The notes: generated by a model not told the origin, from the sequence alone. A DNA stretch of 33,195 bases from an uncultured Sutterellaceae bacterium (GCA_902797695.1 CADBTW010000014.1:1-33195); one strand, 5' to 3'; numbered from the stretch's first letter, positions 1 through 8,412 are shown. Numbers and translations are program-made.

Positions 1-133
1 ATTGAGCGAAGGGAGCGGCTGCAGGTTTTCAAGAACACTGCAGAGCCAAGGATTTTGTCACTTGGTTATTTTCTTTCATAAAAAAAGTAACCGGAACAAT
101 CGTTTTGGTCCTGCTTTCAAAGGAGGTTTCTTT
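1..133 (+). promoter_or_regulatory. Leader region of the first trimeric autotransporter
   Basis: The segment upstream of the first autotransporter is AT-rich from about 55 to 120 and contains no gene. A strong Shine-Dalgarno (AAAGGAGG, about 119-126) sits 7 bases before the ATG at 134 and decides that start; the open frame itself continues upstream to the window edge. An imperfect inverted repeat (GGTTA near 65, GTAACC near 88) could form a hairpin in the leader. I could not assign -35 and -10 boxes with confidence. Confidence 0.5.
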
Positions 134-1978
134 ATGAAGAAGAGCTACAGCTCAGTCCAGTTCGCGGGTTCACCAGTTGCTCGGCTGGGAAGGAAGGCGC
201 TCCTGACGAGCGCCGTCGCCGCAGCTTGCCTCGCGCTCGCGTCTCCCGTGTTCGCTAACGGCATGGGAGCGAATTACATGGATGGGAACAGTGCAAACGG
301 CATTGCGAGCATCGCGGTTGGGTGCGACTCCAAAGTTGAAGGAAACGGCAACAGAATTGACGGCGCCCAAGGCGCGACTTCCATCTCGGTCGGAACACGG
401 AACACCGTGAAGATCGGCGGCGACAACGCGGAGTTCGACGGTGTCGCAAATACTGTGGTCGGGCAGGTGAACTCGACCGAGAACGCGAACGCCGCTGTCA
501 TTTATGGCGCAGCAAATGTCGTAAAGAACTCCTATCGCGGATTGAGCGACGGCACAACTGACTACACGGTTGCGAACGGCCTCGACAAGATCCGCGGCGC
601 GATGACAGACAAGGATGCTCAGAAGCTGATCGAGAACAGCGGCGGGCAGGTCATGGTGATGGGCGGAGCGAACCTCGTCGACGGCGCGATCCAGTCCCAG
701 GTGATGGGTGTCGGCAACACGCTCACCGGATCCTCCACAACTCACGCGCTCGACTATATCGAGGGCTTCCACAACACGATCGAGAATTCGAGGCAGGCCT
801 ATGTGATCGGGAGCGCGAACAAGGTTTCCGAAACGACCTCCGCGATCGTGTACGGCGACAACCGGACGCTCAGCTCTGCTGACGGCTCGGTCGTCATCGG
901 GTCAGCCGACAAGGAAACGGCGACCAGCGTGAAGAACGCGACGGTCCTTGGCAACAACGCGAACGTGACCGTGGAGGGTGGCGTCGCGCTCGGTTCTGAC
1001 TCCGTAGCGTCTGACGCCGTTCCGACCGAGTCCGGCTACGATCCATCGACCAAGACCGCTTCCACTGATACTTCGAACACCTGGCGCGCGACCCGTGCAG
1101 CGGTTTCCGTTGGTGACGCAGCGAACGACGTCACCCGCCGGATCACCGGAGTCGCCGCGGGTTCGGCTGACACCGACGCCGTGAACGTCGCCCAGCTGAA
1201 GCTCGTGAAGGGGGATGTTTCAGGCGCCGTCGCCGAAGCGCAGAAGCACAGCACGGTCGTCGCCGGCTCGAACATCACCGTGGCTCAGGGAACAAACGCC
1301 GCGGGCGGCGTCGAGTACACGGTCGCGACCTCACCCAACGTCAGCTTCGACTCGGTCACGGTCGGGAACGTGAAGGTCGACAAGAACGGGATCAACGCCG
1401 GGAACCAGAAGATCACGAACGTCGCCGCGGGCGAAGTCTCCGCCACGTCGACCGACGCCGTGAACGGCTCCCAGCTCTATCAGGTCCAGCAGTCGATCGG
1501 CGGGAATTCCGAAGCGATCGGCCAGATGAACCGCCGGATCAACGACCTCGACGAAGACATCGCGAAGACCGGCGCTACCGCCGCTGCCCTCGCCGCCCTC
1601 CACCCGGCTGACTTCGACCCTGAGCACCGCTTCATGCTCTCCGCGGGCCTTGGCCACTACAAGAGCCGCACGGGCGTCGCGGTCGGCGCGTTCCTCTATC
1701 CGACTGACACCGGGAACCTTCTCCTTTCCCTCGGATATGCGTCCGCCGCGTCCGACAGTCACATGGTGAACGCCGGACTCACGTACCGCTTCGGCGGAAG
1801 CGCGAAGCCGGTGACGAAACTCAACATGCAGGCGAAGTATGACAGCATGGCGGCCGAGAACCGCGACCTCACGCAGAAGGTCGGTGTCCTCACGACCCGG
1901 AACGCGGAGCTCGAGAAAAAGTACGACAAGGTTGCCGCTGAGCTCGCCCAGATCAAGGCGGCCCTCAAGCTGAAGTAA
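134..1978 (+). CDS. YadA-like trimeric autotransporter adhesin with a C-terminal coiled-coil extension
   Basis: This 614-residue protein is a trimeric autotransporter that should form a surface adhesin. The signal peptide is long, with a hydrophobic core near residues 20-42 ending in ASPVFA. A head of degenerate YadA-type repeats follows (about 50-300), then a neck containing DTDAVNVAQL, a short stalk, and a second neck (STDAVNGSQLYQV). The YadA anchor starts at about 455 with a short helix and continues through beta-strands (RFMLSAGLGHY, GVAVGAFLYP, NLLLSLGYA, MVNAGLTYRFGG) to about 557. Such anchors normally end the protein at a terminal aromatic residue. Here about 57 residues follow, rich in K, E, L and A with heptad spacing (RDLTQKVGVLTTRNAELEKK), which predicts a coiled coil on the periplasmic side. 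The head repeats are unusually irregular. The start is fixed by a strong ribosome-binding site. The family is certain; the ligand is unknown. Confidence 0.92.
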   Translation: MKKSYSSVQFAGSPVARLGRKALLTSAVAAACLALASPVFANGMGANYMDGNSANGIASIAVGCDSKVEGNGNRIDGAQGATSISVGTRNTVKIGGDNAEFDGVANTVVGQVNSTENANAAVIYGAANVVKNSYRGLSDGTTDYTVANGLDKIRGAMTDKDAQKLIENSGGQVMVMGGANLVDGAIQSQVMGVGNTLTGSSTTHALDYIEGFHNTIENSRQAYVIGSANKVSETTSAIVYGDNRTLSSADGSVVIGSADKETATSVKNATVLGNNANVTVEGGVALGSDSVASDAVPTESGYDPSTKTASTDTSNTWRATRAAVSVGDAANDVTRRITGVAAGSADTDAVNVAQLKLVKGDVSGAVAEAQKHSTVVAGSNITVAQGTNAAGGVEYTVATSPNVSFDSVTVGNVKVDKNGINAGNQKITNVAAGEVSATSTDAVNGSQLYQVQQSIGGNSEAIGQMNRRINDLDEDIAKTGATAAALAALHPADFDPEHRFMLSAGLGHYKSRTGVAVGAFLYPTDTGNLLLSLGYASAASDSHMVNAGLTYRFGGSAKPVTKLNMQAKYDSMAAENRDLTQKVGVLTTRNAELEKKYDKVAAELAQIKAALKLK

Positions 1979-2050
1979 GAAATTCTTCACGGAAAGGCAG
2001 GATCGAAGGCGCTTCGGCACCTTCGCCCGCCCGGTGAAGTACCAGAACAG

Positions 2051-2086
2051 GAAGCGCTCCGAAACCGATCGGGGCGCTTTCTTTTT
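2051..2086 (+). terminator. Intrinsic terminator after the first autotransporter
   Basis: GAAGCGCTCCG pairs with CGGGGCGCTTT (with G-T pairs) around a short loop, followed by CTTTTT. It lies 72 bases after the stop codon and closes the autotransporter as a single-gene unit. Confidence 0.75.
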
Positions 2087-2587
2087 CTGAAATCGAGGCT
2101 CCGTAACCCCCGGGCTTGTCCGCCCAGTCTGCGGACAGTGTCTTGCGGGCATTTTCCCCCGTATCCCAATAGGGCGATGAGGCCGTCCTCCCCTCCTCCC
2201 GATCCATCAGCCGATCGCCTGGTTCTTCCTCCGTAATCCTTCTTTGAATGCGGATTCCAGAGCCTCGAATCTTTCCTTTTCCTCCTTCTGTTTTAACCTT
2301 CATCTCAAAATCAAGACCGAGGTTGCCAGACAGAATGGTAACAAAACATTTCCGAATCAAGATCCCCGTGTGGCCAGCATTGCCATTATTGATTTGAGCA
2401 AACCTGAAACAGGGGAAAGGTAATCCCGGCCTGTTTTCGTCAGTCTTGCCGGGACTGGTCATCTTCGTTCAGGATCGCTTTGGGCTTAACATATTGTCTT
2501 TAAAATATAAAATTATTTTCCGTTCTTGGGTTGAGCATTCAATGCGCAGCAGCCAGGGCAATTCTTCCCGCTCGCGTGCCATCTCTT

Positions 2588-2608
2588 TATATAAAAGAAT
2601 TTTATATA
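2588..2608. repeat. Perfect AT-only inverted repeat
   Basis: TATATAAAA (2588-2596) and TTTTATATA (2600-2608) form a perfect 9-bp dyad with a 3-base GAA spacer, inside the lowest-GC part of the segment. It could be a cruciform or melting site, or a protein-binding dyad. Confidence 0.6.
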
Positions 2609-2659
2609 TCGGGGTCTGTTCAATTAACTAATCGTTGTGTCATTTCCCGTTAGATTAGG

Positions 2660-2695
2660 AGCTGATGGATCAGCAGCTGATGGATCAGGAGCTGA
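2660..2695. repeat. 15-bp tandem repeats containing a dyad
   Basis: The unit AGCTGATGGATCAGC occurs at 2660-2674, again with one change at 2675-2689, and a third copy begins at 2690 (AGCTGA). Each full unit contains the dyad CTGAT-GG-ATCAG and a GATC site. They lie about 70 bp upstream of the small ORF that leads into the primase gene and resemble short iterons. Confidence 0.7.
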
Positions 2696-2761
2696 CTCTA
2701 GATTTATTTTTGAAAAAGGAATTTGATATGGGAAGTGGCAGCAAACAATTTGGAGAAAAAC

Positions 2762-2944
2762 ATGACTCAGCCGCTTCCATCTCGAAACGGAATCAGGGAA
2801 CCACCTGAAAACCGAACACCACCAAATCCTCTTCCCCTGGATGAACCCCGGCTGCGGCACGTGAGCTTCTGGGTGAACCGCTGGATCGAGAAATCGATGC
2901 TTCCCTGTCTCGAAACCCGTAAAGAGGCGAAGCATGACGAGTGA
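2762..2944 (+). CDS. Small 60-residue protein, translationally coupled to the primase
   Basis: An ATG at 2762 is preceded by GGAG with 6-base spacing. The reading frame runs 60 codons and its TGA (2942-2944) overlaps the ATG of the following primase-type gene by 11 bases, which suggests translational coupling. The N-terminal half is rich in proline and asparagine; the C-terminal half (RHVSFWVNRWIEKSMLPC) could form a helix. I do not recognise the family. In mobile elements such short leaders before replication genes are often excisionase-like or accessory DNA-binding proteins, but no clear helix-turn-helix is visible. It is probably real because of its ribosome-binding site and overlap. Confidence 0.45.
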   Translation: MTQPLPSRNGIREPPENRTPPNPLPLDEPRLRHVSFWVNRWIEKSMLPCLETRKEAKHDE

Positions 2945-4817
2945 TCCTCGCTTTGTTTCCTCGGAACGCGGCTTCGATTCCGGAGCGGTTTCCCGCTCTT
3001 CCCCGACATCCCGGACGGAAAAACCTCCCCTCCGTGTCTATTCGCCGGGGAAGATCGTGAACCCCGTGTTCGAGGAACTCCTGAGGCGAGGGCTCGTCAG
3101 GCGACGGACCGGACCCGGAAAGTACGAGGTGGCCTGTCCCTGGTGCACTGGGAACGAAGGAGAACTGGATCCGGGCGCCGTCTACCGGGAGCCGGACGAG
3201 GAGCATCCCGCAGGGAGCTTCCGGTGCCTCCGCGGGCGATGCGCCGGAAAGGGAATCGACAATCTCCTCGGATTCCTCAGCCTCACCCGTGAGGACGCCT
3301 CCCTCAAGCCCCGGATCTGCACGATTCCCGGAAGGGTGAATCAGGTGGTCGAGGCGGCGGAGCAGGAGCTCGCCCGCACAGGACGATACTTCAGGCGCTC
3401 CGGCGAAGTGGTTTCAGTTTCCCGGCGTGGTGCGGGTAACCGCCTCACTCTCACCCCGGCGACGCAACCGAGCCTCATGATCGAGCTCACCCGGCTCGCC
3501 GACTGGTGCCACTACGACGGGAGACGAAGGAAGACCGTGCCGTGCGATCCCCCGCTCCGGTACCTCGCCGCGATTCTTGATAACCAGGACTCGTCCCGCC
3601 TCCCCGAGCTCTCCGGGGTTTCCCGCCAGCCAGTCCTCCGCCCGGACGGAAGCGTGCGGACGACGCCCGGATTCGACCCTGAGAACGGCCTCTACGGGGA
3701 CTTCGACCCGAAGGAGTTCGCGATCCCCGAGAACCCCGGAAAATCGGACGCCGAAGCGGCCTGCCGGGAGCTTGAGGCGGTCCTTGGCGAATTCCCGTTC
3801 GAAGCGCCCTGCGACAGGAGTGCCGCGGTGTCCGCAATGCTCTGCGCCGCGGTCCGCCCGCGCCTTCCCACCGCTCCGATGTACCACGCGAAGGCGCACC
3901 TCCCGGGATCCGGAAAGTCGTACCTCGCCTCGGTGATCGCGGCCTTCGGGTCGCCCGACGCCGTGCCCGTCGTCCCCTTCCCGAAGGACGAGGAGGAATG
4001 CAGGAAGCTTCTCCTCTCGATCTTCCTCGAGGCGCCCCCGGTTGTCGTCTTCGACAACCTCACGGAGGACATCCGGGCGTTCAAGAGCCTCTGCATAGCG
4101 CTAACCGAGCCCGCGATGGGCGGGCGGCTCCTCGGAACGAACCGCTCGGTCGACGTGAGCACGAAGACGCTTCTCCTCTCGACCGGAAACAACGTGGGCC
4201 CGGTCGCGGACATGACGCGGCGAGTCGTCCCGATCTGCCTCGCACCGAAGGACGAGATCCCTGCGAATCACGTCTTCCGCCGACCGGGGCTGCTTTCTGA
4301 CGTGAGGAGGGAAAGGGGGAGGCTTGTCTCCTCCGCCCTCACGGTCGTTTCCGCGTGGCTTCGCGCGGGGAGCCCCCGCTCCCCCTCTCTCCCGTCCGTC
4401 AATTCGTTCCAGGAGTGGTCCTCCCTCTGCCGCGAACCGCTTCTCTGGCTCGGGCGCGAGGACCCCGCGCAGAGGATGTTCGAGTCGATGCGGGAGGACC
4501 CGGAGCGGCTCTTCGATAACCGCATGCTCACGGCGCTTCGCGAAACGTTCCAGAACGGTCCCTTCACCGTGAAGATGATCGCGGACCGCTTCGCAGGATC
4601 ATTTGACAGCGGCCTCCGGGACGCGCTCGAGGACGAGTTCTGCAGCCGTGGAGAACTGAACCGAAGGCGCATGGGCTGGTGGCTGAAGAGCAAGGTCGGC
4701 ACCCGGGTGGACGGCAGGAAGCTCGTGAAGTCCGCTCCCTGGCAAAAGCAGCTCGCCTACCGGATCGAGCTCGCGGGGGAAGAACGGAAATCGCCCTCGT
4801 TCTGCGGCAGCCGTTGA
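2934..4817 (+). CDS. Mobile-element-type primase/helicase-like protein (zinc finger plus P-loop ATPase)
   Basis: This 627-residue protein likely acts in replication initiation of an integrated element. A zinc-finger-like N-terminus carries C68, C71, C98 and C103 (CPWC, then CLRGRC), as in primase CHC2-type fingers. The C-terminal half is a P-loop ATPase: Walker A PGSGKS at 324-329, Walker B VVVFDN at 370-375, and a sensor-like STGNN at 416-420 followed by DMTRR, whose arginines may act as fingers. This order resembles ATPases found in proteobacterial prophages and integrative elements. The start has GAGGCG just upstream and overlaps the preceding small ORF. No integrase, relaxase or capsid gene accompanies it, so it is an orphan or relic. 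Motifs are intact, so the protein may still be made. A phage or plasmid replicative helicase is the main alternative reading. Confidence 0.7.
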   Translation: MTSDPRFVSSERGFDSGAVSRSSPTSRTEKPPLRVYSPGKIVNPVFEELLRRGLVRRRTGPGKYEVACPWCTGNEGELDPGAVYREPDEEHPAGSFRCLRGRCAGKGIDNLLGFLSLTREDASLKPRICTIPGRVNQVVEAAEQELARTGRYFRRSGEVVSVSRRGAGNRLTLTPATQPSLMIELTRLADWCHYDGRRRKTVPCDPPLRYLAAILDNQDSSRLPELSGVSRQPVLRPDGSVRTTPGFDPENGLYGDFDPKEFAIPENPGKSDAEAACRELEAVLGEFPFEAPCDRSAAVSAMLCAAVRPRLPTAPMYHAKAHLPGSGKSYLASVIAAFGSPDAVPVVPFPKDEEECRKLLLSIFLEAPPVVVFDNLTEDIRAFKSLCIALTEPAMGGRLLGTNRSVDVSTKTLLLSTGNNVGPVADMTRRVVPICLAPKDEIPANHVFRRPGLLSDVRRERGRLVSSALTVVSAWLRAGSPRSPSLPSVNSFQEWSSLCREPLLWLGREDPAQRMFESMREDPERLFDNRMLTALRETFQNGPFTVKMIADRFAGSFDSGLRDALEDEFCSRGELNRRRMGWWLKSKVGTRVDGRKLVKSAPWQKQLAYRIELAGEERKSPSFCGSR

Positions 4818-4924
4818 AGCGAATCCTGAACGCGAGGGGGTTTCGGGGGTTCTGGCGGTTCAATTCCCCAAGCAGAGGAAAAATGTCACCGGTACGGGGA
4901 GGACATGAAGAGAGGAAGAGTCCT

Positions 4925-4965
4925 GAGGCACGAATCCAGAGGCACGAATCCAGAGGCTCAAACCC
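4925..4965. repeat. 14-bp tandem repeat, nearly three copies
   Basis: GAGGCACGAATCCA is repeated exactly at 4925-4938 and 4939-4952; the third copy (GAGGCTCAAACCC) has diverged. It sits 107 bp after the primase gene, mirroring the 15-bp repeats before it. Confidence 0.7.
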
Positions 4966-5245
4966 GTTCCCGGCCGCCATTCCTTTGATCCGTTCGAGGA
5001 GATCTGAAGTCCCAGGGGATCAGACGGGGAACAAGGTTCAAGCCTTGGGTCTAAAAAGAAAAAACTGAAAAACAGGAGGGTTCAGGCCCGGGCAAGGAGA
5101 AGCTCCGAAGGGGCCCGGGTGGCCCCCCAGGGGACTCATTGCGTCCCGTTCACCGTACGTCTCTTCAGGCGAAGACCTGACATTTTCCTGAAAGCGGGGA
5201 AAAGAACCCCGGAAACCCCAGAAACCCCCTTCGGATACAAACGAG

Positions 5246-5261
5246 AAGGCCGGAGAGCCTT
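5246..5261 (-). terminator. Weak hairpin downstream of the LysE-type exporter
   Basis: On the minus strand, AAGGC and GCCTT form a 5-bp stem directly after the stop codon, followed by a T-containing stretch (CTCGTTTG). The stem is short, so termination is only possible. Confidence 0.3.
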
Positions 5262-5264
5262 GCA

Positions 5265-5918
5265 TTACGCGCCGGTGAAGCCCTTCGCGACGGTCCAGGC
5301 AACGATGCCGGCGATCACGAAGAAGACCGAGCCGCAGGAGCGGCGGAGGATGAGGGCAGCCTGAGGCGACCGGAAGAAGGCCTTCGCGCGGCCGGCGGCA
5401 AAGGCGTACCCGTACATCACGAGGAAGACCGTGAGGGTGTAGACAATCGTCATAACCACGGCCTGAGGAATGTAGGGAAGCTTCGGATCGAAGAACTGCG
5501 GAAGAATCGAGACGAAGAAGACAAGCGGCTGCGGGTTCGTGATCTGGAGCATCATGGCCTGGAGGAAGAGCTTCGTGCCGCTAGTGGCGTTCGTTTTCTC
5601 CCCGGCTGGCCCGACGAGCGAAACGGCAGGCGCGCGCCACGCCCGGACGCCGAGCCAGACGAGGTAGGTGCAGCCGATCATCCGGAGGATCGTGAAGAGG
5701 GTCGGGCTCCCCGCGAGAACCACGCCGAGCCCCGAAACCGAGACCGTCATCAGGGAACCGATTCCCGCAGCGAGTCCGAGGCAGCAAATTAGGCGCTCCT
5801 TCCTTCCCGACTCAAGACCCGTCGTGATCGCCAGCACGACACCCGCACCGGGGGAGAGGATGTTTGCGGCGGAAATTGCGAAAAAAAGGCTGAAGAGAGA
5901 AAGGTTTAGGATTTCCAT
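5265..5918 (-). CDS. LysE/RhtB-family amino-acid exporter
   Basis: A 217-residue inner-membrane protein of the LysE/RhtB translocator family, which exports amino acids or related small molecules by proton exchange. It has about six hydrophobic segments, a family-typical length and the two conserved regions: the N-terminal ILSPGAGVVLAITTGLESGR (a variant of the usual PGP motif) and the central QITNPQPLVFFVSILPQF, close to the NPK-type signature of the family. The final helix and basic loop (AKAFFRSPQAALILRRSCG) are also characteristic. The ribosome-binding site is weak (GAGATAGAG before the ATG), so expression may be low. It stands alone, between the primase relic and a DUF4332 gene. The substrate cannot be read from the sequence; homoserine/threonine- or leucine-type export are candidates. 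Confidence 0.88.
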   Translation of the reverse strand: MEILNLSLFSLFFAISAANILSPGAGVVLAITTGLESGRKERLICCLGLAAGIGSLMTVSVSGLGVVLAGSPTLFTILRMIGCTYLVWLGVRAWRAPAVSLVGPAGEKTNATSGTKLFLQAMMLQITNPQPLVFFVSILPQFFDPKLPYIPQAVVMTIVYTLTVFLVMYGYAFAAGRAKAFFRSPQAALILRRSCGSVFFVIAGIVAWTVAKGFTGA

Positions 5919-6060
5919 CTCTATCTCAGGTCCGGGTCGGAGAAAAGGGGAATTCTACGCCTCCCGGAGGACTGCTTTCCCCGCCGAATCTAGGTGGCCG
6001 GAACCTTGAAAGGCGCAGTTTTTCTCTTCCGAATTTCCTCGGACCGAAGGAAGGAGGAAA

Positions 6061-6102
6061 CAAAAACGGGCGCGGCCCGGAAAGCTCCGGATCGCGCCCG
6101 TT
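6061..6102 (-). terminator. Intrinsic terminator of the DUF4332 gene
   Basis: Read on the minus strand, AACGGGCGCG (6102-6093) pairs with CGCGCCCGTT (6074-6065), with a smaller nested stem inside, and is followed by TTTTGTTTCC. It lies 35 bases after the stop codon of the DUF4332 gene and is a strong intrinsic terminator. Confidence 0.85.
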
Positions 6103-6137
6103 CGACCAAGAGGGACCCGGAAGGCCCCGAACCCGGC

Positions 6138-6548
6138 TTAGTAGCTCATCACGGCCGGCAGCGTCTTCGCCTCGGCCACCATCTTCGCGACCTCGGCCTC
6201 GGACGGAACGCGGCGGACGGCGTTCTTCTTCTCGTTCACTTCGGCGAGCTTCGCCGCGAGGTTCGCGGGAACGCGGTGGCCGAGCTCCTTCACGGTGTCG
6301 ACGCCGGCGTCCTCAAGGAGCTCCGCGAACTGCGGGCCGATCCCGTTCACGCGCATGAGGTCCGCGTGGTTCGTCCACGTTAGGATCAGCTTCTCGCTGA
6401 TCCCGGTCGCCTCGGCGAGCGCCTTGCGGCCGGCGGGCTTCGCGCACTTCTCAAGCAGCACCGCGGTGTCCTTGATGCCGGCTTCGAGCAGCTTCTTCGC
6501 GTACGCTTCGCCGATACCCTCGACATCGATGATCTTGTAAACGGACAT
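6138..6548 (-). CDS. DUF4332 helix-hairpin-helix protein
   Basis: A 136-residue cytoplasmic protein with two helix-hairpin-helix-like units: VEGIGEAYAKKLLEAGI near the N-terminus and VNGIGPQFAELLEDAGV near the middle. This spacing and the whole sequence match DUF4332, small proteins that probably bind nucleic acid through HhH motifs; the actual role is not established. The frame extends further upstream, but the ATG at 6548 is chosen because AGGAGA precedes it by about 9 bases and the homologous sequence starts with MSVYKIIDVEGIGE. The gene is monocistronic, with its own intrinsic terminator. Base composition agrees with the surrounding core genome. Confidence 0.85.
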   Translation of the reverse strand: MSVYKIIDVEGIGEAYAKKLLEAGIKDTAVLLEKCAKPAGRKALAEATGISEKLILTWTNHADLMRVNGIGPQFAELLEDAGVDTVKELGHRVPANLAAKLAEVNEKKNAVRRVPSEAEVAKMVAEAKTLPAVMSY

Positions 6549-6814
6549 GAGTGGTCTCCTATTGTTGGACGTCAGTTCCCCGGATTCGCGATGCATGCGC
6601 CGGAGCGGCTGGCCTGGCGGGGATTGGTGTGCCCCTTCGGAATCATTTTACCTGCCGGAAATCTGAAAGCGAATACTTTTCCCTTTGACCGCAGAACCCG
6701 GGGGAAAGCGCGGCGCCTCCCGTTCCTGAATCGACGGAATCTCCCTAAGATTAAGGCCATAGGCCGTTCGTTCAAGGGAGGGAAAGCAAGGAGAAAGGGA
6801 CGTAGCCGAACCGG

Positions 6815-7286
6815 GTGTCGCTTTTCAACAGGAACGTGCAGGTGTTCGCGCTCTGCTGCGACAATGGGCGACTCGTACGCGAGATCATGGGGATCATCAT
6901 CGCGGCCGGGGTGCTCGCGGCCGGGCTCAAGGCTTCCGGCCTCATCGAGGGGCTCACGGCGCTCATGATCCAGTCGAAGGAAATCGCCCAGTGGGGCGGC
7001 TCGATCGGGCCCTTCGTCCTCTCCGTCATCAAGGGGAAGCGGCGACGCGGGCCCGATGGCGTTCAACAGCGCCGTGACCCCGAAAGCCGCCGACTTCGGG
7101 ATGCAGGTCCACTGCCTCGGGTCGCTCGCGTTCCTTTCCGGCGCCGCCGGCGGCACGCCCTCCCCGATCGCCGGGATCACGATCCTCGTCGCGGGCCTCG
7201 CCCACGCGAACCCGTTCGACGTCGTGAAGCGCACCGCGCTCCCGATGCTGCTCGCCGTGGTTCTCCTCGCGGTCTTCATGCGCTGA
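6815..7286 (+). pseudogene. dcuC: Relic of a DcuC-type C4-dicarboxylate transporter, truncated and frameshifted
   Basis: Only the C-terminal third of a DcuC-family anaerobic C4-dicarboxylate carrier remains, about 150 of the usual 450 or so residues. The first part (EIMGIIIAAGVLAAGLKASG, then GSIGPFVLSVIKG) is in the frame of 6815. The rest (MAFNSAVTPKAADFGMQV to AVVLLAVFMR) is in the frame of 7056-7286. The two join if one extra A is removed near 7031-7038, restoring VIKGSGDAGPMAFN, a DcuC-like segment. No upstream part coding for the missing N-terminal helices is found, so this is a true relic and not only a sequencing slip. DcuC exports succinate or exchanges fumarate and succinate during fumarate respiration. 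The precise left edge of homology, between about 6,815 and 6,870, is uncertain. Confidence 0.75.
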
Positions 7287-7294
7287 CGGGAAGC

Positions 7295-7339
7295 TCCCCG
7301 GGGCAGGCGCGAAGCCCCCTTCAAGCCTGCCCCCGGGGA
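7295..7339 (+). terminator. GC-rich hairpin after the dcuC relic
   Basis: TCCCCGGGGCAGGC (7295-7308) pairs with GCCTGCCCCCGGGGA (7325-7339) across a 16-base loop. There is no T-tract, so it may be a leftover or partly active terminator of the former dcuC transcript, upstream of the asparaginase gene. Confidence 0.5.
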
Positions 7340-7387
7340 ACCGGCGCAGAATGAGGGGGCAACACGATTTCACTTCCGGACCAGTCC

Positions 7388-8386
7388 ATGCAAAGACCAA
7401 AGGTAGCCATCTTCTCAACCGGTGGCACGATCGTGAGCTCGGCCGCGAGTTCGACCCAGCTCACGAACTATGCGATCAGGGATTTCACGCCCGAAGCGCT
7501 CCTCGCCTCAGTCCCCTCGATCTCTGATGTCGCCGAGATCGAGATCGTCCCCGTCGCGAACATCCCGTCAAGCTGCATCGACGAGGCGACCTGGGTGAAG
7601 CTCGCCCGCGCGATTGACGCCGCTCTCGCGCGGGACGAGGTCGCGGGCGCGGTCGTGACACACGGGACCGATACGATGGAGGAGACGGCGTACTTCCTCA
7701 ATCTCGTCCTCGAGACGCGGAAGCCCGTCGTCCTCACGGGCTCCATGCGGCCCTCTTCCGCCCTGTCGGCTGACGGTCCTCTAAATCTTTTGAACGCTGT
7801 CCGGGTCGCGGCGTGCCCAGGGGCCGCAGACCGCGGTATCCTCATCACCCTGAACGGGGTCATCAACGCGGCCCGCTCGACGATGAAGTCGAACTCGATC
7901 TCGGTCGAAACGTTCCGGGCGCCGGAGTACGGCGCGCTCGGGTTCGTGGTCGGGGACGAGGTCGAGTTCGTCACCCGGGTCGAGAAGCCCCACACGGCGG
8001 AGACCGAGTTTTCGCCTGACGACTTCTCCTCCGGGGCGCCGAGGGTCGACATCGTCCTCGCGCACGCGGGGGACGACGGGCTCTTCGTCCGGGCCGCGGT
8101 CGAAGCAGGCGCAGAGGGAATCGTCCACGCGGGATGCGGCCACGGAACCATCTCGAAGAAGATGGAAGCGGCGCTCTTCGACGCGGCTTCGAAGGGGGTC
8201 GTCGTGGTCCGGGCTTCCCGGACCCCGACCGGGCCCGTGCTCCGGAGCCTCGACCGGTGGAGCGACGCGGGGTTCATTCCGGCGGGGACGCTTTCGCCTC
8301 AGAAGGCCCGCGTGCTGCTGCAGCTCGCGCTCGCGAAGTACCCGGGCGACGCCGCGGAAGTGGCAAGGATTTTCAGGACTTACTAG
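7388..8386 (+). CDS. L-asparaginase (type II-like, without signal peptide)
   Basis: This 332-residue enzyme hydrolyses L-asparagine to aspartate and ammonia. The catalytic residues of the bacterial asparaginase family are all visible: T14 in TGGTI, Y28, T94 and D95 in HGTDTMEE, and K167 in AARSTMKSNS. The conserved GSMRPSSALSADGPLN stretch lies at 118-133. Its length fits the type II (AnsB) class, but no signal peptide precedes the TGGTI strand, so the enzyme should be cytoplasmic. The start at 7388 lacks a good Shine-Dalgarno, yet no other start precedes the catalytic motif in a plausible position. It is followed after 26 bases by an amidohydrolase with a strong ribosome-binding site, so the two form an operon. 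Aspartate made here could feed fumarate respiration, in line with the adjacent dcuC relic. Confidence 0.9.
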   Translation: MQRPKVAIFSTGGTIVSSAASSTQLTNYAIRDFTPEALLASVPSISDVAEIEIVPVANIPSSCIDEATWVKLARAIDAALARDEVAGAVVTHGTDTMEETAYFLNLVLETRKPVVLTGSMRPSSALSADGPLNLLNAVRVAACPGAADRGILITLNGVINAARSTMKSNSISVETFRAPEYGALGFVVGDEVEFVTRVEKPHTAETEFSPDDFSSGAPRVDIVLAHAGDDGLFVRAAVEAGAEGIVHAGCGHGTISKKMEAALFDAASKGVVVVRASRTPTGPVLRSLDRWSDAGFIPAGTLSPQKARVLLQLALAKYPGDAAEVARIFRTY

Positions 8387-8412
8387 ACGTACCTAAAGAA
8401 GGAGATTCTCGA

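Larger units (their letters stand above)
2087..2761. other. Low-GC intergenic segment with repeats, origin-like
   Basis: No convincing gene is present in these 675 bases; the open frames lack ribosome-binding sites and codon bias. Composition falls sharply between about 2,470 and 2,640, unlike the GC-rich surroundings. Within it are an AT-only inverted repeat at 2588-2608 and direct repeats at 2660-2689, listed separately. The arrangement AT-rich DNA, hairpin, short direct repeats, then a primase-type gene is what replication origins of plasmids and phages often look like. That reading is an inference. Confidence 0.45.
4818..5264. other. Intergenic region after the primase gene, with 14-bp tandem repeats
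   Basis: These 447 bases hold no convincing gene. The only structure I can support is a tandem repeat: GAGGCACGAATCCA at 4925-4938 and 4939-4952, with a degenerate third copy to 4965. A GC-rich run around 5,100-5,130 and a weak hairpin near 5246-5261 also occur. Confidence 0.5.

Noticed and set aside
1331-2462. Minus-strand frames overlapping the end of the first adhesin and its terminator
   Set aside because: They run through the adhesin anchor and an intrinsic terminator, and show no family resemblance.
4855-4872. T-arm-like GGTTCAATTCC sequence
   Set aside because: The flanking bases do not pair as a tRNA T-stem and no acceptor or anticodon arm is present.
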